Below are positions 56,578-64,000 of a DNA stretch of 64,000 nt, piece by piece; the stretch's first letter is position 1; the number at the start of each line of letters is the position of its first letter. The stretch is taken from the NCBI GenBank assembly GCA_021648525.1, contig JAKISP010000012.1, positions 1 through 64,000 of the forward strand, given 5' to 3'. The position numbers were made by a program, and so were the translations under genes. The notes under the pieces are model-generated. The model had not been told where the DNA came from. It did no database searches and saw only the letters and a program-made list of their open reading frames with translations. This DNA is from Gammaproteobacteria bacterium (GTDB lineage: Bacteria > Pseudomonadota > Gammaproteobacteria > SZUA-140).

Positions 56578-56593
56578 CATAATGTATATTATG
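56578..56593. repeat. Perfect small inverted repeat
   Basis: CATAAT and ATTATG (6-bp arms, loop GTAT) lie at 56578-56593, within the gap that also holds the transposase scrap. Short palindromes of this sort flank IS200/IS605 elements, but the link is not proven. Confidence 0.5.
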
Positions 56594-56692
56594 TTAAATT
56601 AAATGCGGAAAGTGCTTCTGGAGTAAAGCATCAGTAAGGCATCTTCCGGAGCTAAGCTACCTGGCCCAACTGCTGCTGCTCGACTGGATACG

Positions 56693-56809
56693 TTAGCACC
56701 GCACCTGCTCATCCTGCAATCTTCTCGATACCCGCCTTTTGAGCCGTTTCACAAACTCACTTATTGACACCTTTGGCGGATATTCTATATGCATGTGGAC
56801 ATGATATTT
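56693..56809 (-). pseudogene. Fragment of IS200/IS605-type transposase
   Basis: On the minus strand, 38 codons read KYHVHMHIEYPPKVSISEF followed by VKRLKRRVSRRLQDEQVRC and a stop. The HVH metal-binding motif (of the Y1 transposase active site), the EYPPKVSIS segment and the SRR motif are diagnostic of TnpA of IS200/IS605. Both the N-terminus and the tyrosine-bearing C-terminus are missing, so this is a dead scrap. It directly follows the stop of the hypothetical gene at 56813-57232. The rest of the 56488-56692 gap holds no other recognised gene. Confidence 0.8.
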
Positions 56810-56812
56810 TCA

Positions 56813-57232
56813 TTACAAACTAGCATAATAGCAATCAATAGCTTTAGTATAGTTGCCTTGAAAAATCATCTTTTCTCGAATTATTAGTTCCCAGCTTTTT
56901 CGTACTTTTGTGTTATTCAAAAATTCTTTCCTATAGCTAGAAAGCTCAATATTTGATTCACCAGAAATTGTGTAGTACGCAAGACCTGAATAAAGGGAGT
57001 TTAGTATATAAATAAATTCAACAGATGAAACTCGGCACGAATCTAAATGTTTCTTTTCTATCCCATGTAGCCCAAGTAATTCAGGGTGGTTATACAGCAT
57101 ATCTTGTGTCTTTTCTAATAACAGCAAGTTTGTATTTATCTTCGATATTTCTTTCTGTTTTCTATATGAAATGATCGCAATGAATGCAGATATAACTGCT
57201 ATTACTGATGCTACTATTGAAGCAATATCCAT
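56813..57232 (-). CDS. Hypothetical single-span membrane protein
   Basis: A 139-residue protein with an N-terminal membrane span (SIVASVIAVISAFIAIISY) followed by a soluble helical domain (residues 25-139) that includes LLLEKTQDMLYNHPELLGL and KSWELIIREK. The region is more AT-rich than the flanking housekeeping genes, and an IS200 scrap touches its 3' end, which suggests horizontal origin. A TM plus helical body of this kind is seen in defence-island and signalling proteins, but no specific family is claimed. Confidence 0.6.
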   Translation of the reverse strand: MDIASIVASVIAVISAFIAIISYRKQKEISKINTNLLLLEKTQDMLYNHPELLGLHGIEKKHLDSCRVSSVEFIYILNSLYSGLAYYTISGESNIELSSYRKEFLNNTKVRKSWELIIREKMIFQGNYTKAIDCYYASL

Positions 57233-57397
57233 TAGTTCCTCTTAGTTCTTATTTATAACTTACATTTTCAGTCTATACCAATAGCTGTTCATTGTAATTT
57301 ATAAGAATAAACAAAGAAGGTAAATGTTAAATTATCCGCTAAGCTGATTTTTAATTATTACTCCCTGCGGACAAAAACCAGGGGGGCGATAACTCTT

Positions 57398-58900
57398 CTA
57401 AATAGCCTCAACCACACACTCATGTGTTTGTTGAATATTACCCTCATCATCAGGCGCTTCAATACGAACAGTGAAGCCCCACAGCCGTGAAAGATGTTTA
57501 ATCACTTCATCGGTATCATCATTCAGTGGGCGTCGATTATGTGGTGCATAACGAAGCGTTAGCGAACGATCACCGCGCAGGTCTACACGCTGTACCTGTA
57601 GGTTTGGTTCGCGCGAACCAGGATTATATTGCTCTGCCAGCGTAGAACGAATATAGCGATACCCGGCATCATTATGAATAGCAGATACATTTAACATATT
57701 CTCCTTATCATCATCCAGGATAGAAAACAGCTTCAACTCCCGGATTAAGCGCGGTGACAGGTATTGCATGATGAAACTTTCATCTTTAAAATTCCGCATT
57801 GCAAAATCGAGTGTTTTGACCCAGTCACTCCCCGCAATGTCTGGAAACCATTCGCGATCTTCATCAGTTGGGTTTTCACAGATACGGCGGATATCCTGCA
57901 TCATATTAAAACCTAGCGTATAAGGGTTGATGCCAGAGTAATATGGGCTATCAAAACCAGGTTGATAGACAACATTGGTATGAGCTTGCAGAAACTCAAT
58001 CATAAAGCCATCGGTTACCAACTTTTCATCATAGAGTTGATTAAGAATGGTGTAATGCCAAAAGGTTGCCCAACCTTCATTCATCACCTGAGTTTGTCGT
58101 TGCGGGTAAAAATATTGAGCAATCTTGCGTACGATTCGGATAATCTCACGCTGCCAGTTCTCGAGTAACGGTGCATTTTTCTCGATAAAATAGAGAATGT
58201 TTTCCTGTGGTTCCGGGGGCCAGTTAAGTGGCTTATTTTGTTGCTCTTCTTTATCAGGATTGCCTGGCAGAGTACGCCATAGGTCATTGACCTGAGATTG
58301 TAGATAATTTTCTCGTTCTACCTGTCGGTGTTCTTCATCAATAAGCGTTGATCGCTGAGGTCGTTTATAACGATCAACACCGTAATTCATTAATGCATGG
58401 CATGAATCAAGCAAAAGTTCGACCGTTTCTTCACCATAACGTTGTTCGCATTTCTGGATGTAATTGCGGGCAAAGAGCAGGTAGTCAACAATAGAATCTG
58501 CATTCGTCCATGTCTGGAAAAGGTAATTATTTTTGAAAAAAGAGTTATGCCCATAAGACGCATGCGCAATCACCAGCGCCTGCATGGTCATGGTGTTTTC
58601 TTCCATTAAATACGCGATACATGGATTTGAATTGATTACAATTTCATATGCCAGTCCCATCCGTCCACGCCGGTAGCGTTGCTCAACACCCAGAAACTGT
58701 TTCCCAAATGACCAATGATGGTAGCCAACCGGCATCCCTACAGTTGAGTAGGCATCCATCATCTGTTCTGCGGTGATCACTTCAATCTGGTTGGGATATG
58801 TTTCCAGACCAAAGTTGGCAGCGACACGCGCGATCTCTCGGTCATATCGTTCAAGTAGTTCAAAGCTCCACTCTGATCCTTCTGAGATATAGCTACTCAT
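57398..58900 (-). CDS. SpoVR family protein (YcgB-like)
   Basis: A 500-residue SpoVR-family protein closely resembling E. coli YcgB. Diagnostic stretches include [10 protein letters not shown]-like start, [76 protein letters not shown] and [17 protein letters not shown]. The ATG at 58900 overlaps the yeaH stop in ATGA. Family function is still unclear; in gammaproteobacteria it is coexpressed with PrkA and YeaH under nutrient and stationary-phase stress. Confidence 0.96.
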   Translation of the reverse strand: MSSYISEGSEWSFELLERYDREIARVAANFGLETYPNQIEVITAEQMMDAYSTVGMPVGYHHWSFGKQFLGVEQRYRRGRMGLAYEIVINSNPCIAYLMEENTMTMQALVIAHASYGHNSFFKNNYLFQTWTNADSIVDYLLFARNYIQKCEQRYGEETVELLLDSCHALMNYGVDRYKRPQRSTLIDEEHRQVERENYLQSQVNDLWRTLPGNPDKEEQQNKPLNWPPEPQENILYFIEKNAPLLENWQREIIRIVRKIAQYFYPQRQTQVMNEGWATFWHYTILNQLYDEKLVTDGFMIEFLQAHTNVVYQPGFDSPYYSGINPYTLGFNMMQDIRRICENPTDEDREWFPDIAGSDWVKTLDFAMRNFKDESFIMQYLSPRLIRELKLFSILDDDKENMLNVSAIHNDAGYRYIRSTLAEQYNPGSREPNLQVQRVDLRGDRSLTLRYAPHNRRPLNDDTDEVIKHLSRLWGFTVRIEAPDDEGNIQQTHECVVEAI

Positions 58901-60162
58901 GCCCACTGTTTCTCAAATAGTTTTCGGAATACGGGATAGATGTCAGTATTATCCCCAATGGTCTGGGCAACAAAATTTTCATAATGTTCCGTCACTTTCT
59001 GGTATTGATCCCAGAGATCACCGGTTGATCCATCCGGTGTCACTTCAACGTAAGCATAATATTGCAGGTAAGGCATTATCGACTTAAGCAATAGATCATG
59101 ACAGACGTTTGAGTCATCGGCCCAGTTGTCACCATCGGAAGCCTGTGCGGCGTAGATATTCCAGTCACTACTGGGGTAACGGTCATGAATAATATCGCAC
59201 ATCATCTTTAATGCGCTAGAAACTACCGTGCCGCCGGTCTCGCGGGAATAGAAAAATTCTTCTTCATCCACCTCTTTAGCGATGGTGTGATGACGAATAA
59301 AGACCACTTCGATACGTTCATATGCACGGCCGAGAAAAAGATATAATAGCGTGAAAAATCGTTTTGCAATCTCTTTTTCAAATTGTCCCATTGAACCCGA
59401 AACATCCATCAGGCAAAACATCACGGCCTGACTGGTGGGAACCGGTTCATCAATACGATTGTTATAACGAAGATCAAAGGTATCAATAAATGGTACACAG
59501 CGAATTCTTCTCTTAAGCTCTTTGATCTCGTCTCGTAGCGATACGACGGCAGGATCATCATCAGCAACTTTTTGCAGTAGTTCAGCTAACGTCTCTTCCG
59601 CTTCATTAAGCCGTCGCGTAGGTGATGCAGTCAGCGCGATGCGCCGGGCAAGTGCCCCCTTCATCGAACGGATAACACTAATATTAGAGGGATTACCATG
59701 AGAGGTATAACCGGCACGCACTTTTTTAAACTGTACCTCACGTGTCAGCTGTGTCTTGATCATTCTCGGCAGTTCGAGGTCCTCAAAAAAGAGATCCATA
59801 AACTCATCGCGTGATAGAGAAAATGAGAAGTCATCCTCCCCTTCCCCGCTGTTACTCGCCTTTTTTCCACCTGAACCAGCACCGCCCTGTGGGCGTGGAA
59901 TTTGATCGCCGGAGACAAACTCTTCGTTACCTGGGAATACCTGCTCCTGGCGGCCACCACTGCCAGTGCCAAAAGTGGGCTCGGCGATATCTTTAGCGGG
60001 GATATTGATTTTTTCACCGTGCTCCATGTCGGTGATGCTGCGCTTTGAGACTGCTTCTTCGACCGCCCCTTTAAGGTGTTTTTTATAACGGCGAATGAAT
60101 TTCTGGCGATTAACTGCACTTTTATTCTTACCGTTGATACGCCTGTCGATAACCTGAGTCAT
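58897..60162 (-). CDS. yeaH: YeaH/YhbH family protein (DUF444)
   Basis: A 421-residue protein with a von Willebrand A-like domain. The metal-ion site [20 protein letters not shown] has the expected DxSxS pattern. The N-terminus [20 protein letters not shown] and the Gly-rich stretch after residue 65 are family features. It lies in the middle of prkA-yeaH-spoVR, and its stop codon overlaps the spoVR ATG, so translation is coupled. The exact role is unknown; it may bring PrkA and SpoVR together. Confidence 0.96.
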   Translation of the reverse strand: MTQVIDRRINGKNKSAVNRQKFIRRYKKHLKGAVEEAVSKRSITDMEHGEKINIPAKDIAEPTFGTGSGGRQEQVFPGNEEFVSGDQIPRPQGGAGSGGKKASNSGEGEDDFSFSLSRDEFMDLFFEDLELPRMIKTQLTREVQFKKVRAGYTSHGNPSNISVIRSMKGALARRIALTASPTRRLNEAEETLAELLQKVADDDPAVVSLRDEIKELKRRIRCVPFIDTFDLRYNNRIDEPVPTSQAVMFCLMDVSGSMGQFEKEIAKRFFTLLYLFLGRAYERIEVVFIRHHTIAKEVDEEEFFYSRETGGTVVSSALKMMCDIIHDRYPSSDWNIYAAQASDGDNWADDSNVCHDLLLKSIMPYLQYYAYVEVTPDGSTGDLWDQYQKVTEHYENFVAQTIGDNTDIYPVFRKLFEKQWA

Positions 60163-60194
60163 ATAGACACCCTGGCATTGTTATGCAGTATGAA

Positions 60195-62117
60195 TCAAGA
60201 GGATTTACGTGTACGTAAATGCCATTCACAAAGTAACCGAACCTGTTTGGTTGTATAACCTTTCGCTACCATACGATCAATAAATTCCTGATGTTTTTTC
60301 TGATCTTCAGTCGATGACTGGGCATTAAAAGAGATGACTGGCAAGATGTCTTCGGTGTTGGAAAACATTTTTTTCTCAATCACTGAACGCATTTTTTCAA
60401 AGCTGGTCCAGGAGGGATTTAACCCTTCGTTGTTCGCGCGTGCGCGCAGTGTGAAATTAACAATTTCGTTCCGAAAATCTTTTGGATTACTAATTCCTGC
60501 GGGTTTTTCAATCTTCTCAAGCTCTTCATTTAAAGCGGCTCGATCAAACATTTCACCGGTATCAGGGTCTCTGAATTCACTATCCTGAATCCAGAAGTCA
60601 GCGTAGGTCACATAGCGGTCAAAGATGTTCTGGCCAAATTCCGCATATGATTCAAGATAAGCCGTCTGAATCTCTTTCGCAATGAACTCGCTATAATTGG
60701 TTGCCAGGTAGCCTTTAATAAAAGAGAGGTAACGTTCAGCGGTTTCTGGTGGAAACTGCATCTGTTCAATTTGCTGCTCCAGAATATAGAGTAGATGAAC
60801 TGGGTTAGCCGCTATTTCAGAATGGTCGTAATTAAACACTTTAGACATGATCTTAAATGCGAATCGAGTGGAGAGTCCTGTCATCCCTTCATCAGGCCCG
60901 GCACTATCTTTATACTCCTGATATGACTTCGCTTTAGGGTCGGTATCCTTCATGTTCTCACCATCATAGATACGCATTTTTGAGTAGATACTCGAATTTT
61001 CAGGCTCGATCAGGCGTGTTAATACGGCAAACTCTGCCATCATTTTTAAAGTGTCAGGTGCACAGGGTGATTCTGCCAGTGAACTATTAATTAATAATTT
61101 TTCGTAAATTCTGGTCTCTTCAGAAACGCGTAGGCAATAAGGTACTTTGACAATATAGATGCGGTCTAAAAAAGCCTCATTATTTTTGTTGTTCTTAAAT
61201 GTCAGCCATTCGGATTCATTTGAATGGGCAAGAATCGTCCCGGTAAAAGGGATCGCTGGAAAGCCCTCTGTCCCTTTATAGTTACCCTCCTGCGTAGCCG
61301 TTAATAATGGGTGCAGTACTTTGATCGGTGCTTTAAACATCTCAACAAACTCAAGCAGTCCCTGATTTGCCAGGCAAAGGCCGCCAGAGTAGCTATAGGC
61401 ATCCGGATCATCTTGCGAATATTGTTCAAGCTTACGAATATCAACCTTACCAACAAGTGATGAGATATCCTGGTTATTTTCATCGCCCGGTTCTGTTTTA
61501 GCGATACCGATCTGCTCTAACACGGATGGGTTCAGGCGCACGACTCTAAACTGAGATATATCACCATTGAATTCATGTAAACGTTTAACGGCCCATGGTG
61601 ACATTACGCCTGGTAAGTAACGTTTTGAGATGCCAAAATCATCTTCTAAAATACTTGCATCTTCCTGTGGTGAAAACAGGCTGAGTGGTGATTCATTAAC
61701 GGGTGACCCTTTAATCGCATAAAAGGGAACCGCTTCCATTAATGATTTAAGCTTTTCTGCCAGTGATGATTTACCACCACCAACGGGGCCAAGCAGATAG
61801 AGGATTTGCTTTTTCTCTTCTAACCCCTGTGCTGCGTGGCGATAAAAAGAGACGATTTGCTCGATGGTCTCCTCCATCCCATAAAATTCTCTGAAGGCAG
61901 GATAAATCTTGATGACCTTATTGGAGAAGATGCGGCTATAACGAAGGTCGTCTCGTGTATCAAGCATCTCAGGCTCGCCGATCGCGAGGAGCATTCGCTC
62001 TGAAGATGTCGCATAAGCACTGGGATCATTTTTACAGATATCCAGATATTCCTGCAGACTCATCTCTTCTTCCTGAGCCTTTTCATAACGGGACTGATAC
62101 GAATCGAATATAGTCAT
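60195..62117 (-). CDS. prkA: PrkA-family serine protein kinase (YeaG type)
   Basis: PrkA-type proteins have an AAA+ ATPase domain and a C-terminal kinase-like domain and act in nitrogen or stationary-phase stress. Walker A is YLLGPVGGGKSSLAEKL (P-loop at about 110-117 from the ATG), and the family segments TRDDLRYSRIFSNKVIKIYP, FPAIPFTGTILAHSNESEW and DRIYIVKVPYCLRVSEE are intact. I start at the ATG at 62117, preceded by GAGGTGA; a GTG lies one codon earlier. It is first of the three-gene operon. Confidence 0.97.
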   Translation of the reverse strand: MTIFDSYQSRYEKAQEEEMSLQEYLDICKNDPSAYATSSERMLLAIGEPEMLDTRDDLRYSRIFSNKVIKIYPAFREFYGMEETIEQIVSFYRHAAQGLEEKKQILYLLGPVGGGKSSLAEKLKSLMEAVPFYAIKGSPVNESPLSLFSPQEDASILEDDFGISKRYLPGVMSPWAVKRLHEFNGDISQFRVVRLNPSVLEQIGIAKTEPGDENNQDISSLVGKVDIRKLEQYSQDDPDAYSYSGGLCLANQGLLEFVEMFKAPIKVLHPLLTATQEGNYKGTEGFPAIPFTGTILAHSNESEWLTFKNNKNNEAFLDRIYIVKVPYCLRVSEETRIYEKLLINSSLAESPCAPDTLKMMAEFAVLTRLIEPENSSIYSKMRIYDGENMKDTDPKAKSYQEYKDSAGPDEGMTGLSTRFAFKIMSKVFNYDHSEIAANPVHLLYILEQQIEQMQFPPETAERYLSFIKGYLATNYSEFIAKEIQTAYLESYAEFGQNIFDRYVTYADFWIQDSEFRDPDTGEMFDRAALNEELEKIEKPAGISNPKDFRNEIVNFTLRARANNEGLNPSWTSFEKMRSVIEKKMFSNTEDILPVISFNAQSSTEDQKKHQEFIDRMVAKGYTTKQVRLLCEWHLRTRKSS

Positions 62118-62431
62118 CACTCACCTCTCTGCATCAAATGGGGCCTGAATTTTTTTCTAGTTCAAAGATAACAAAACTCTATAGTACACGAGCTTTTAGA
62201 CCTTATAATTTATATCGGCCACAGGTGAGGTTTCTTAGTCATATTTAGCGAATAATTCCGCCAATATTCTGTCGATTTTTCATTGTTTAAACGTGAATAG
62301 CTGAAATTAAACAATAATAATAAACTGACAGTGTGCTCACAGGTAATCGCTATACTATCGTGATATTAGCTGCATAAAACAGGCCATATTAAAATTTGAT
62401 ATGAGAAGGTTTATTCATCAATGATTAACGA
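62118..62431. promoter_or_regulatory. Promoter-containing gap upstream of prkA
   Basis: No gene is supported in this AT-rich 314-base gap. The prkA promoter should lie here on the minus strand. A perfect 9-bp inverted repeat, ATTGTTTAA (62282-62290) and TTAAACAAT (62307-62315), with a 16-nt spacer, is a candidate regulator site or DUF547 gene terminator. Nothing else is clear. Confidence 0.45.
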
Positions 62432-63226
62432 CTAACGCTTATCATTCAGCTTCCAGTCATAATCGAGAAATTCAATCTCAATATCAGATGAATTGATCCG
62501 CTGAACCTGATCGTCAGATAGTCCCAGTGATGTTTGATACGCGCTCAGAAATTGCTGTAGCGTATGATAACCACCCCAGCCACTTTCAAAGTCATCACGA
62601 TACCATTTGAAAATTTTAGAGATGTTCAACGTATCGTTTTTCAGGAAATTTCGACTGCGGTCACTCAGGAAAAGATGAGTAACGACTTCTAGCTGTGCCT
62701 CTAGTTTATCGCCGGTAAATGCATCCATTGAAAGCGCTGGGCAACCAATACTGGCACAGTTCACAGCAAAGTGGATGCGTGGCTCCTGGTAGGCGCCCTT
62801 AGCGCGTATCATGCCGTGCTCGATTTCATCTAACGAATGGGTACTGCCTAACAAAGGTATGAAACGTCTATCCCACGGTGACTTAATCCATGAGCCAAGA
62901 TCTTTGATTGATTCAAGTTCAGGATATTCAGTTAAGATTAATTCTACGGTCCATGCATTGTAGGCATTGATTAAAAAGGCTAATTGCTGCTGTTTTGGCC
63001 AATGTTTAAAGGTCGCTCTGGAAATAGATTCCAACGACCCTAAGTATGACTTAAGTTGAAAGCGGTCGCGTGAAAACCCTCGATAATCGACCTGAGTGGC
63101 AACACCCTGATTGATTGAGATGACATGTTTTTTTAATAGCTGATCCCATTCGGCATGGTCAAAGCTAGCCGCATGCGACGACAATGTCACCATCGATAGT
63201 AGTAATATAAATGCTAATTTTTTCAT
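62432..63226 (-). CDS. Exported DUF547 protein
   Basis: A protein of about 264 residues with a signal peptide (LAFILLLSMVTLSSHAASF) and the DUF547 domain: LAFLINAYNAWTVELILTEY, SPWDRRFIPLLGSTHSLDEIEH, the cysteine-bearing IHFAVNCASIGCPAL and FKWYRDDFESG. DUF547 proteins resemble papain-like or transglutaminase folds but have no proven activity. The ATG at 63226 overlaps the stop of the upstream oxidoreductase in ATGA; a start at 63241 would add five residues. The pair is common in gammaproteobacteria. Confidence 0.92.
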   Translation of the reverse strand: MKKLAFILLLSMVTLSSHAASFDHAEWDQLLKKHVISINQGVATQVDYRGFSRDRFQLKSYLGSLESISRATFKHWPKQQQLAFLINAYNAWTVELILTEYPELESIKDLGSWIKSPWDRRFIPLLGSTHSLDEIEHGMIRAKGAYQEPRIHFAVNCASIGCPALSMDAFTGDKLEAQLEVVTHLFLSDRSRNFLKNDTLNISKIFKWYRDDFESGWGGYHTLQQFLSAYQTSLGLSDDQVQRINSSDIEIEFLDYDWKLNDKR

Positions 63227-64000
63227 GCGCCACGTCTCCATGTATGAAAGCGTTCAACCCAGCGTAATAGCCGTTGCGGTGCATGGGCACGCTTCCAGTT
63301 ACCAGCAACATATTTATTAGCCTCTGCCATGGTGGGATAGATATGAATGGTACCGAGGATTTTATTAAGCCCCAGGCCATGTTTCATTGCCGTGACATAT
63401 TCAGCAATAAGATCTCCCGAGTGCTCACCAACAATCGTTACGCCGAGAATTCGATCCTTACCCGGCACAGTCAGTACTTTAATAAAACCGTGCGCCTCTT
63501 CATCGGCAATGGCGCGATCGAGGTCATCGATACCATAAGTGGTGACCTCGTATTCGATCCCCTTCTCTCTGGCCTCTGTTTCATTAAGTCCAACACGCGC
63601 CACCTCCGGGTCAGTAAAGGTTGCCCAGGGGATCACACGGTAGTCAACCTTAAAGGATTTGAAACCACTAAAGAGTGAGTTCACCGCCGCATACCAGGCC
63701 TGATGGGCGGCTGTATGGGTGAACTGATACGGCCCCGCCACATCACCTGCGGCAAAGATATTGGGAAAATTAGTCTGTAATAACGCATTCACCGTCACCG
63801 TTCGGTTTACAGTGACGCCTAATTCTTCAAGACCAAAACCAGTGATATTAGCCGCACGCCCCAGTGCAATCAACACTTGATCAAATGGGATGCGAACCTC
63901 TTCACCCTCGTTATCGCAAATCAGGATTTTCTCGCCATTTTCGATACAAAATGCCGTCGCCTGATGGCCAGTGCGCAGATCAATGCCTTCTGCTTTAAAG
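63223..64000 (-). CDS. FAD-dependent pyridine nucleotide-disulfide oxidoreductase, 3' part
   Basis: The gene runs off the window end; its 5' part is missing. The visible 258 codons contain the FAD-binding motif NIFAAGDVAGPYQFTHTAAHQA, the central LIALGRAANITGFGLEELG and the C-terminal dimerisation domain (PWATFTDPEVARVGLNETEA, then ILGTIHIYPTMAEANKYVAG). This matches mercuric reductase-like or dihydrolipoamide dehydrogenase-like proteins. The paired cysteines that would decide activity lie outside the window. It is translationally coupled to the DUF547 gene. Confidence 0.92.
   Translation of the reverse strand, partial: FKAEGIDLRTGHQATAFCIENGEKILICDNEGEEVRIPFDQVLIALGRAANITGFGLEELGVTVNRTVTVNALLQTNFPNIFAAGDVAGPYQFTHTAAHQAWYAAVNSLFSGFKSFKVDYRVIPWATFTDPEVARVGLNETEAREKGIEYEVTTYGIDDLDRAIADEEAHGFIKVLTVPGKDRILGVTIVGEHSGDLIAEYVTAMKHGLGLNKILGTIHIYPTMAEANKYVAGNWKRAHAPQRLLRWVERFHTWRRGA

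Overview
The window looks like chromosome from a free-living or symbiotic gammaproteobacterium of moderate GC content. The evidence is gene order: rpoE-rseA-rseB-rseC-mucD-lepA-lepB-rnc-era-recO-pdxJ-acpS, thrS-infC-rpmI-rplT-pheS-pheT-ihfA, lolC-lolD-DUF2062-comEC-exbB-exbD-msbA-lpxK-trm112, and rne-rluC all match arrangements familiar from Pseudomonas-like and sulfur-oxidising gammaproteobacteria. The genus cannot be named from the sequence alone.

Layout. 1-2523: a leader-like region and a type I-C-like CRISPR array of 36 full repeats plus one decayed terminal repeat; no cas genes lie inside the window (they would be expected upstream of base 1). 2523-3395: hslO. 3728-8106: the sigma-E envelope-stress operon with its anti-sigma factors and a periplasmic protease. 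8241-14800: a long housekeeping run (lepA to acpS). 15043-18150: a four-gene extracytoplasmic redox cassette (TlpA-like thioredoxin, DUF4266 lipoprotein, DUF3570 protein, ApbE-like flavin transferase). 18226-21195: a DUF1501 / DUF1800-like pair on the minus strand. 21459-25677: an Mth938-like gene holding an 11-G tract, then alaC-hom-thrC. 25782-30813: alpha carbonic anhydrase, periplasmic-type DNA ligase, zinc dehydrogenase, DUF4389 protein, methyltransferase. 31135-38845: tRNA-Val, translation genes, ihfA, a MerR-type regulator, tRNA-Pro. 38978-49057: lipoprotein sorting, DNA uptake and LPS export genes, ending in a kdsB remnant. 49162-55133: rne, rluC, a HAD phosphatase and sppA. 55159-57232: small accessory genes and an IS200-type transposase scrap. 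57398-62117: the PrkA-YeaH-SpoVR stress operon. 62432-64000: a DUF547 protein and a flavin disulfide oxidoreductase cut by the window end.

How they work together. The sigma-E block senses and repairs envelope damage; the Lol, MsbA and LpxK genes build the same envelope. The thrS-to-ihfA block supplies translation factors. Among annotated systems the least understood is the DUF4266/DUF3570/ApbE cassette: the DUF3570 protein carries an Asp-x-x-Thr-Gly-Ala-Ser motif (residues 88-94) of the kind ApbE enzymes load with FMN, so the cassette may make a covalently flavinylated envelope protein. The CRISPR array records the order in which its own repeat mutated. The kdsB/murB neighbourhood has been eroded relative to the usual gammaproteobacterial order.
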